Program-made: the position numbers and the translations under genes
The notes under the pieces: generated by a model
The model's input: only the letters and a program-made list of their open reading frames with translations
Told to the model about the DNA's origin: nothing
The model's database searches: none
Shown here: in pieces, positions 56,026-64,000 of the stretch
How the letters are laid out: every line of letters begins with the position of its first letter
Position numbering within the stretch: the first letter of the stretch is position 1
Source of the DNA: Zoroaster sp. YZ-2022
Taxonomy: Eukaryota; Echinodermata; Asteroidea; Forcipulatida; Zoroasteridae
Assembly (NCBI GenBank): GCA_029582265.1
Contig: CM055823.1
Coordinates: forward strand, 25,904,569-25,968,568
Length of the DNA stretch: 64,000 nucleotides
Direction of reading: 5' to 3'

Positions 56026-57330
56026 TGACTGGAAAACAAACACATCAACAACCGTTAGTCCGAATGCCTCTTTTGTCTTTTCTTTTTGGGTAGAATGTCG
56101 TATCCGACCACCACTTTTTCTCATTCAATATAACCAATAAAGTAATCTTACCTACCCAGTAAGGTGGAGAAGATATATGGATGATGATGTACATACAATT
56201 CAATTTATGGATATTTATTTCATGAAAAACTTTATAGGCATTTTTGGTACAATGACTTCCTCAGTCATGTCAGTCAGCTCTTGTCAACTCTCTATAGTGA
56301 TCAACACGGTCATTGAAGGGGAATTGTTTTTAGAAGGGAAATAAAGTCCAAAAACCATAAAAGTGGATTTTCAGTTCGCGTCGGAGGCCGTGTATACACG
56401 CAATTTTCTTTTGAACCACGGATCGGAGAGCGTCTATACATGCCAGAGGAAACTCCGGAATATTTGTATGCATGCTCGGTTGACATGGCAAAGAGCCGAG
56501 TGTACAGTGACATGCTCGGTAAACGTGGCCACGTGCTGTGGAAGCTTCCATTAATGTGTTTGTGTGGGGAAAAGAAAACCGCACAGGGGCCCAGAAAAAC
56601 TTTTTTATTCCTGACGCGAACTGGTTAAAGATAGTTTTCACTTTCTGCAGGCCCTACCCCAAAAAATCGACAGAATCATTTTTTAACTGGTTAGTGGTTG
56701 CAAAAAAATCCCCAAAACCCCTTAAAAAGTGGCGGTCGGATACGACATTCTTTCCTCCTGCCACTGTGCATGTACAATGACTATGTTGGTCCATGGAGGA
56801 AGGACAATTCCTTCCTCCATGGTTGGTCACTAATTGTGGAGTTGACAAGATTATGTCATCGTATATACCAAAAATGCCCGACTTTTCATGAAGTTATGTC
56901 CATCATCATCCATGTTCTCCACAATACTACTATAGCCTAGGTAGGTAAGATTACTTTACTGGTTATACTTATAGTTTTCGCTTTCTGTATAAGTTTATGC
57001 AACCACTAATATGCCATAGTTTTGTAAGTTTTCCGAGAAATGCTAAGCCAAAGCCAAGGTAAGTGCGTCATTTCACGAGTGCGGCGAATTACGTACATGG
57101 ACGATACCACCAAAAATCGATAGAATAATTTTTTAACTGGTTAGTGGTTGCAAAAAATTCCAAAAAAAACCTTAAAAAGTGGCAGTCGGATAAGACATTC
57201 TTTCCAAGTGGCGGTCGGATACGACATTCTTTCCTTCTTTCCAATTCACAAATTTACTAAACCGTTATCAAATACCTTAGTCCTTACTCAATTTTAGTCC
57301 GACGTCGCGAAGAAGAGAAGCCAGTCAGGT

Positions 57331-57364
<34 letters not shown>

Positions 57365-57389
57365 AAGTAACGCAACGTTGCATTACACT
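56026..57389. other. Non-coding MITE-derived stretch
   Basis: Several copies of the GGCGGTCGGATACGACATTC phrase (about 56,730, 57,180, 57,205), the GAGTGCGGCGAATTACGTAC tag (57,077) and a GT microsatellite (57,334-57,361). 57,290-57,330 is the empty site for micro-palindromes 2 and 4. No gene supported. Confidence 0.6.
56792..56821. mobile_element. Micro-palindrome insertion 6 (30 bp, 7-bp TSD)
   Basis: CATGGAGGAAGGA and TCCTTCCTCCATG around CAAT. GTTGGTC flanks both sides (56,785-56,791 and 56,822-56,828). The paralog near 40,200 reads GACTGTGTTAGTCACAATTG without it. Confidence 0.9.
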
Positions 57390-57663
57390 TAATAATAATA
57401 ATAATAATAATATTTAATTACTTATATAGCGCTATTTCCAAATATGCCCAATAGCGCTTTACATTTTAGACTAAAAAGAATGATTGTCTTACAATAAATG
57501 ATAAATTACAAATGCGAGCTATCTAGTATAAAGGAGACAATAATAATAGTTACAATGATAGATAATTATTATAATAATACTCTAATGAAATAATAATAAT
57601 ACTCAAAAAATAAAATACAGAAATTTAGCTTCCATTGGTTTAAAAGACATAAAAATTCACTTA
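57390..57663 (-). mobile_element. LINE 3' UTR copy with ATT tail
   Basis: On the minus strand it starts in AAACCAATGGAAGCTAAATT and ends AGCGCTATTGGGCATATTTG, AATAGCGCTATATAAG, then ATT repeats. Its first 55 bp recur at 58,062-58,113, downstream of the reverse transcriptase relic, so both are 3' ends of one LINE family. Confidence 0.6.
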
Positions 57664-57765
57664 CTTAACTTGTAGTTCTAGTTAATTGTACGCACGGTAC
57701 CGGTACGGTGTACTGTACTAATTGTGTGCAACTTTTTAACTTCAGTTGAAAACGCATTTGTTTAT

Positions 57766-57842
57766 GCAAAATGTACATGTACATGTACATGTACATGTAC
57801 TATGTACATGTACTATGTACATGTACATGTACTATGTACTGT
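57766..57842. repeat. ATGTAC simple repeat
   Basis: ATGTACATGTAC units with a few TATGTAC variants, at the left edge of fold-back element 3. Confidence 0.9.
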
Positions 57843-57849
57843 GCGGTCA

Positions 57850-59474
57850 TAAGACATCTCGACCCTCGTGACAACTCGACCAACAAAAAACTCGACCCAC
57901 GAGACAACTCGACCCTCATGACAACTCGACCCCTTTTTTGTTTTCGCGCGCGCATGGTCAAAATAACAATGCCGAGTTGATAGAATGCGCAACCTATACA
58001 ATTTGCTGAAGATAGACAGCGACACATGTACAACAGTGTGTTGTTTTATTGTCCGCATTCAAAAAATACAGAAATTTAGCTTCCATTGGTTTAAAAGACA
58101 TAAAAATTCACTTAAAAAACATTATATACAAATATTACATTAAATTAGATAAAATTCTTTAAATTTGAACAATTACCGTAGCTATTCACATTACATTAAA
58201 ATAAACAAAACAACCATAAAAACATAAGTAAAGTTAAAGTAAAATAAGCAAGGCAAAACGAACGATACTAGAAATTAACGCTTAACGGAGGAATTTAGTG
58301 TGTGAATGGACATTGGAACGAAGGACTGTCTAAATCGAGAGAGGTTTGTTCGTGGTGCACGGAATCTAATTCCAGAACGGGTTAAAACATAACAATCGAA
58401 AAGGGGATGGGTTGGATCACTAATTATTGCACGGACTTTAGAATGTAACCTTTCCTCATAGATCGTGTCATAGATTGGCAAGGTGACACCAATGGTGCGT
58501 TGGGCCATTTTTCTTATCCGTTCGAATTTACCTTTATTGCGTTGTGATAAAGATCCAAAGTTACATATTATGCAAAAAGTTAAAATACTCTGCACAACTG
58601 ATCTATAAAACAAGGTTAAAATATTTCTGTCCACATTAAATGTCCTGAGTTTTCTAAGGAAGAACAACCTCTGGTTGGCTTTACCATACAGTACTTTGGA
58701 GTTTTCGTTCCAGTTGAGCTTGTCGTCGATTACTGTACCTAGATATTTATATTCATTTACCCTTTCTGAGTCGGGTATGAACTTGAATGAAAAAGGGTTG
58801 AAATTCGCCGGAAAGGGCTGCATGTCCACAACGCACAGGCCAAATAGTGTTGTTATTTTGACATTTTCCCAAACATTTTCTTTTCTTTTTTTAATCGGAT
58901 CATTACACATTTTTCAAAATAAGAAGCATGGTTTACAGCAAATAATATCCCAGTCATTCAGGCGCTACGTGGTCTGACCCATATCTCGCATTCGTCTTCA
59001 GCTATACAGGTATGTACAGGATGGAAGAGGGAGAAACTCCTGCACCAGCAATGTGCACTAATGAATTGAAAGAACACGTTAATGTGTAGGGTCTATAATT
59101 ATGTGGTTTTGCCTATTGTTGATTTTATTGGCTTTTTTATGTTATATTATTTGAATGGCATTCAATAAAATATAATACTTATTATCTTTTTTTTTTTACA
59201 TTTGGACCCTTCATTTTATTTAATTATGGTTAAAGTTCGACACAATAGCGCGTCCAGTCCGTAAAGCAACGCATTTCGCCAGCGCGTGTATTACGGGGGA
59301 AATGATTGAATTAGTGCTAGAATAATGAGCATACAGTGCTATACACACGTCGGTGTAGGGCAAAATTAAATCAATTGTTTATCTCCCGACGCAAGAATTT
59401 CACCAATCTATATAGAATAAAATGGTTCGAGTTTTTTTTAAGGTCGAGTTGTCAAAGGGGGTCGAGATTTCTTA
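57850..59474. mobile_element. Fold-back element 3 carrying a LINE fragment
   Basis: TAAGACATCTCGACCC at 57,850 and GGGTCGAGATTTCTTA ending at 59,474. The left end has five ACAACTCGACC-type units; the right end has GGTCGAGTTGTC and GGGTCGAG. The interior includes the reverse transcriptase C-terminal relic on the minus strand and the TTGAATGGCATTCAATAAAA stretch shared with elements 1 and 2. It is 1625 bp, against 727 and about 870 for the others. Confidence 0.75.
58275..58910 (-). pseudogene. Non-LTR retrotransposon reverse transcriptase, C-terminal part
   Basis: A 211-residue open frame. From VNEYKYLGTVIDDKLNWNEN on, it matches the thumb and C-terminal region of fish and invertebrate LINE reverse transcriptases: FLRKLRTFNVDRNILTLFYR, SVVQSILTFCIICNFGSLS, then KRIR.MAQRTIGV-like and ISDPTHPLFDCY and FRAPRTNLSRF..SFVP blocks, ending near the natural C-terminus. 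The catalytic YADD and everything before it are missing, so this is a 5'-truncated copy. The first 35 residues come from fold-back-element sequence. It is the youngest-looking LINE piece here, with no internal stop. Confidence 0.8.
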
Positions 59475-61082
59475 ACCCCTTATGTATACACATCACTCGG
59501 TCGACTTCCGGTCCTCGACTAATTCCTGACAGGTTCAGCACTCTCTCTTGTTAATCTGCACGATTGCCCAGTGATTCCACTTTTAAAGAAATTTCCTTAT
59601 TTTAAGGACATTTTTGGAAATTTTTACGCTCTAAGGAAATTTCTAAGGAAATACGAGCATTTAAGGATATCCCCTTAGTTCTAAGGAAATTCTGAAGAAT
59701 TTTCGTAAAATATTACAAAAAATGTAAAAATAAAACCCAAAGCCGCCCAAAAATTTGGATATGCAACTAGGCTCATAAATATCTTTCCTAACATACCAAA
59801 CGTTTGTGCCTTCTCATTTAAAATTAACATTACTTTTGGCTAAAATTTTGGCAAAAAATCGGTTTCGATATCAGTGAACGCAACTTCATAGTCTTGACTG
59901 ACTGCACAGGACAGAACAGTGCCCTGAAGTGGCACTACGCCCTCTGTTGACCAATGATATTTATGCAAAAAGATATACATAACAAAACATAAACAAAATC
60001 ACAGCTCGTTGCGAATGTATCGACTGAGGCTCTAAATGCCGACTGAGAAAAATTATTGGGGGTGTCAGCCCCGCCCCCCGCTCTAAACATATTTCTAAAG
60101 ACTTAACTTGTACTCACTTTTTTCACATGTTTAGCCTAAAACATGTTTAGATTATGCTTTTCTGTGATGTGTGTTTTAATGGTAAAAACCATATGAATAG
60201 GTGTCAAAAAGCTAAGCACGTTTAACTTTATGCATGACATGTACAGAAGATGGCCGTTTAAACGCGTTTATTTTACGTGTGTTTAAATTCTAAACACCAT
60301 ATTTACAGTGTAATATACATGTACCTTGGAGTGTGACGAGGTTATCAGACTGATATGTTTTTGATTTACGCTTATAGACCTACATAGCTTGGTTGCGCCA
60401 TAGGGTAATGTCATCAAAGAGATGCTCATCAACAAACAGTGGAGGAAGGAGCACAACTGCAGTGCCTGGTCATGCGCTTATCTGATCCAAGAAATGACCA
60501 TATACGGGGCGAACGGGGAAGCTCAGAGGAAGAAGGGGGGAATAGACCTCTGTTTTTCTGCAGCCATCTTTGTACGATTCTTTGTGTACATAGGGCAGAA
60601 TGCTTTGCTGAATCTCATTACATACACGGTGTCAGACTATTTTCCCCTTCTAGCCTCGGTTTGGACACATGTATTTGTATGGAATAAAAACAAGATGGCC
60701 GCAACACGACAAAGGTCTTCTAGGCCCTTTTATAAGAATAATGTAAATTTACTAATTAACTATCGAAAGACGGGGTAACACAGTAACTCCCCTGCTGAAT
60801 GGTGCACCCGTGTTTGAAGAAAGGCCCAACTGGGTTCTTCCCTTTTCAGTACCAGGATCCGTGCCGGGTCTCAGCTCTGTAAAACCACATGGAGTCCAGA
60901 GACTGAACTCTCAGACGCTAAGTGCTTATTTTGAGTAAAAATACCCGTTTGTATTCAGATGGATATAGTGGCTGGGTGCATGGGTGTGACCTTTGTTTTT
61001 CTGACATATTCTCGTTACAGATGTAGGCGTTATAGTCTTCAAATATGTCAAACTTGTAGCTTTGCATGGTGAAGAGGATAAG
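59475..61082. other. Non-coding stretch
   Basis: It contains TAAGGAAATTTC-like repeats (59,590-59,700), several CATGTTTAG/AAACATG motifs (60,125-60,150) and a YY1-like AAGATGGCCGC near 60,692. A 118-codon frame at 60,422-60,778 has no recognisable domain, codon pattern or splice context, so I do not call it a gene. Confidence 0.5.
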
Positions 61083-61216
61083 TAAGACTAATTGCGGTGA
61101 CACCATGTGAAATTCTCAATTGGGTAGCAATTAGTTGAGTTGTAACCTCCAGTTCTTTTCAGAACTAATTACAACTCAATTGAGAATTTCACACGGTGTC
61201 ACCGCAACTAGTCTTA
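61083..61216. mobile_element. 134-bp near-perfect palindrome (MITE)
   Basis: TAAGACTAATTGCGGTGACA is mirrored by TGTCACCGCAACTAGTCTTA. The arms run inward through GTGAAATTCTCAATTG and its mirror almost to the centre. A half copy is at 15,719. Confidence 0.88.
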
Positions 61217-61899
61217 GTCTTAAAATATCACAACATTAGCCAAGCTGAAAACGCATTTGACTTACTGATGCATTCATGCGTGTATTCATATCAGCATGAA
61301 GCCAGTTCCTATCACGTGGTTCCATCGATTCGCCACTTGCAACGATGATATAATTGATTCCTCTAAAAACACAACAAATCAAAAAGAAACATGCTGAACT
61401 GACAAAAATTAATCATATAAAATATAAAACACACATAAGTTTATTATATAAATTAAGTAGATTGTAACAGTTGTGAGAGCAACAGTCAGCAATAATATCC
61501 TATTTCCAAATTAGAGTACGAAGTCGTCCACTGCGGTTAATTATTGTAGCATAAGCATTCATGTAGCAAATGAAACGGACAAAGCCTTATAAACTGGATC
61601 TTTCAATGAATAATGGCCCCTGTCAATTACGCGTACGGGCGCTTGGGCGAACCACAGGAAAATACTGCCTTGCATCCCATAGCATAATACAGCGTGGCTG
61701 GCACCTGTGTGGGTTTTGTATGAGGCGAAATAATTGTAACAAACGTACGTTTCGTAGCACTAGCGCGTGCATACATCGCCTTCATTGTCATAGAACTAAA
61801 CACATGTATTGAACCATCCCAACCCGAACAATAAATACAACTAAAAACCACAGCTTGTGCTCAGCTTTTCACTGGGGTCTTTTATACATCGGTAACCCC

Positions 61900-62066
61900 T
61901 TTCGCTCGACTGTGCAAGCCACATAAATATAGCGGTGATTTAAACACCCCGTCATTGCCAACTACCGGCAATTTTTGCCCGTGTACCGTACATCCAGCAG
62001 GATTCTACGGGGAGCGTGAGACGTTTCCCCCGCCCGTCTGGCTCACACACATCCGCTCCGTTCAAG
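61900..62066 (+). promoter_or_regulatory. Possible promoter and 5' UTR of the exon at 62,067
   Basis: ACATAAATATAGC near 61,921 is TATA-like and about 145 bases upstream of the start codon. The segment between is relatively GC-rich (CCCCCGCCCGTC). This rests on position alone. Confidence 0.25.
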
Positions 62067-62141
62067 ATGTCGTGCGACGCAGCAACAGCTGTATTTTGCT
62101 GTAAATATATACTTGTTGTCACAACGTGTATATCCAATCTG
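62067..62141 (+). CDS. Candidate first coding exon, possibly tetraspanin-like
   Basis: ATG with a purine at -3 (TTCAAGATGT) opens a 25-codon stretch, MSCDAATAVFCCKYILVVTT then CISNL, that ends exactly at a consensus donor CTG|GTGAGT in phase 0. A Cys-rich basic start (CCKY) followed by a hydrophobic run fits the cytoplasmic tail and first membrane helix of a tetraspanin, whose first coding exon is usually about this long. In tetraspanins the Cys residues would be palmitoylated and the protein would organise membrane microdomains. No second exon is visible in the last 1.86 kb, so the rest lies beyond the window. It could be another type of membrane protein, or chance. Confidence 0.4.
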
Positions 62142-63618
62142 GTGAGTACGATAAATGCTGTAATTTTCCCCCAACTGTCCGGCTTTAACGACCCTTACAA
62201 GCCTTCATTTTGATATCGTCGGTTGAAGGAACTGATCGTTCATTATTTCTCCGGAAGTTGATATTTGTCTCAAAATATCTTTCACGTAGGGTTATAAATG
62301 AACGTGTTTATGGATAGATATTTCCTTGAGAACAATCTTGTGTAGGCTACAAAGCCATGAAACACGACATTAGCTTTTTTTACATTGCATTCTAAATTTA
62401 TGGGCGCAGAATGTTGTTTATATGAATATGATCCCAGTTTGACATCTGTTTACCAGTACAACAAATTGGTGTTAAATTAAAGGTATGCGTATCATCAGTT
62501 CAAGGTTGTGCATTTGCGTAAAAAACATGTGTGCTGAGTTATGTGTACACTGATCAGATTATTTTGTGAATATATGATGAAGTATTCCAAGTATTTTGGT
62601 ATCATCTGGTTTTTATTGTTGTTTCCCACGCGTCACAAGATCGATTACCATAATTCATTCATGATCATCTCATCAAAATATAGAATTCAAAGTATTTTTC
62701 TTTTACAATTTTTATTGTTGAATGTTGATTAACTGAATCCGAGTTAGGCAATGCAGGATTCCCAACTGAACATTGACTGTAGAAAAAAAAAAAATAGGTA
62801 TTAGTATTATACTTCTGATTTTTATATGCTAGTTTTCCATCTAAACTCTCTCATGCCACAACTGCAGACAAAGCATTGTTTATAAGTGTACTTGTGTCTG
62901 ACATGGGCCTTGGAACACGTTATGACCCATAAATGTAAATATGTACACTGTACATTAAGAGTATGTTCTATGCTAGGACTTTGTACATGGTATGTGCTAT
63001 GGATTATGTATACACGACGAACGGACACAAGGACAGTGTACGTTTGGCGACGGTGACATTTCAAGGACTATTGTATTGACAAAAGCAAGCTCGCAGAACA
63101 TGTACTTTCATTTGCGTAATAATTATGTCTATTGCCTGTGTGGGTAGCTTGCCTGTCCATTTTTGATCATCAGTCGCTGTCAAAATCGGAGTTTCTTTCC
63201 TTGAAGTTGGATTAACATTGTTACTTATAGAAAATGAAGAAAATCCTGTACGTTTTACCTTTACTTGATGTAATTAAGTTGATGAGTACTTTGATCAAGC
63301 TCCCCTTGAAATATATTTCTTTGAGGCACGATCATTTGGGTAACAAATTATTCATCAAATTAAATTGAACTGAATTTAAAAGCCAGAAGGCAAAATTCTA
63401 GGAATAATTTTACATTGGACCGTATGCTAATGACAAAGTAGCTAAATTTTTTTCGACAAAAACTGCTGCAAATTTCACAGGCTGGTTCCACAGAGTAAGG
63501 ACCCTCATCTTCATAAAGTATTGATGCATATTCTGTCTGACCTTTCACTAAACGTATTCTACTGAACTCCGTGGTTTCAATTAAGGTCCCAAAGGAATGT
63601 ACTTACATTCTGCATGTC
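62142..63618. other. Putative first intron or intergenic DNA
   Basis: AT-rich, with an A run near 62,784 and no recognisable exon, repeat family or RNA gene. Confidence 0.4.
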
Positions 63619-63847
63619 TTAACACTAACCACCCCATATCCTCCAAAATCCTCCAAGGGGCACTTTTTGGGAAAAATTCAGCACTGTTGGAAACTGGTAC
63701 TTTCACCTCTTCAAATGGGACTAAATTACTACCTGGCAAGAAGTACAGGCCATTTTGAAGATAAGGGCATGTTTCCAAAAGTGCATTGGAGGATTTTGGA
63801 GGATTCAGGAAGGTTCCTAGCCAGAATACCTAGGAGGTTGGGATTAA
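63619..63847. mobile_element. TTAA MITE, CCCTAACC family, 229 bp
   Basis: TTAACACTAACCACCCC at the left, CCTCCAAGGGGCACTTTTTG and GGATTTTGGAGGATTCAGGA inside, TTAA at 63,844-63,847. It is closely alike to 22,198-22,468, but lacks about 40 bp in the middle. Confidence 0.8.
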
Positions 63848-64000
63848 AATATGACATTGGCTTATTGTGGCCATTATAATTAAAATGTAAGGTATATATG
63901 ATTGATAAATTAAAGATAAGCAATTGGTCGATTAAGGTAAAACCTACTTAGTTACTGAAGCCAGTGATTACATATTTATCGATGATGTTCAGTAATTTTT

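Noticed and set aside
60422..60778. A 118-codon open frame
   Set aside because: No domain, no repeat of a known protein, and overlapping frames of similar length; length alone is not evidence.

Overview
This is eukaryotic, AT-rich, intron-bearing nuclear DNA, probably from a marine invertebrate animal. An echinoderm or similar deuterostome is my best guess, from the style of the tRNA-derived SINEs, the dispersed TGTACATG runs and the KRAB-less C2H2 arrays, but no single-copy gene here proves the species. Almost all of the window is either a tandemly duplicated cluster of C2H2 zinc-finger (ZNF) genes or transposable-element (TE) DNA. No bacterial or viral gene was seen.

Layout. 1-1.2 kb: a repeat (copy A) that reappears at 20.1-21.2 kb and in part at 30.7-31.2 kb; it carries the edge of an antisense non-LTR retrotransposon. 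1.2-6.2 kb: a complete but dead piggyBac element with TTAA ends, one intron and three nested insertions. 7.0-10.3 kb: several MITEs, ZNF remnants and a PIF/Harbinger-like element. 10.5-12.9 kb, 24.2-27.5 kb, 33.5-37.4 kb, 49.1-51.9 kb and 53.1-54.8 kb: five copies of one ZNF locus, all transcribed from the minus strand. Each locus pairs an upstream type-II gene (start MNQRIHK or MFQNE) with a downstream type-I gene (start MDHRDH). Five arrays are open: 593, 204, 402, 421 and 306 residues. The rest are broken by frameshifts, stops, SINE or MITE insertions, or finger-to-finger recombination. 42.2-48.0 kb: three non-autonomous Helitrons joined head to tail with no spacer. Three fold-back elements (29.8, 41.1 and 57.9 kb) end in arrays of a CAACTCGACC motif. 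Near the right end (62.07 kb) there is one candidate host first exon, possibly of a tetraspanin-like membrane protein.

How the parts work together. The five ZNF loci are paralogous segments with shared upstream sequence, including a conserved intron 3' splice site. They therefore serve as natural empty-site controls: an insertion in one copy can be read against the intact paralog. This shows the insertion state of a MITE, a hAT element with 8-bp target duplications, a SINE, a TTAA element and, most unusually, a set of tiny palindromes. A rapidly duplicating ZNF cluster sitting in dense TE DNA fits the known birth-and-death evolution of poly-ZNF genes, but any repression of these TEs by these ZNFs is only inference.

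The strongest candidate for something undescribed is a family of 21-35 bp palindromic insertions (CATGGAGGAAGG arm). I find six copies, each flanked by a 7-bp direct repeat (one with a single mismatch), and several have an empty paralogous site in the same window.
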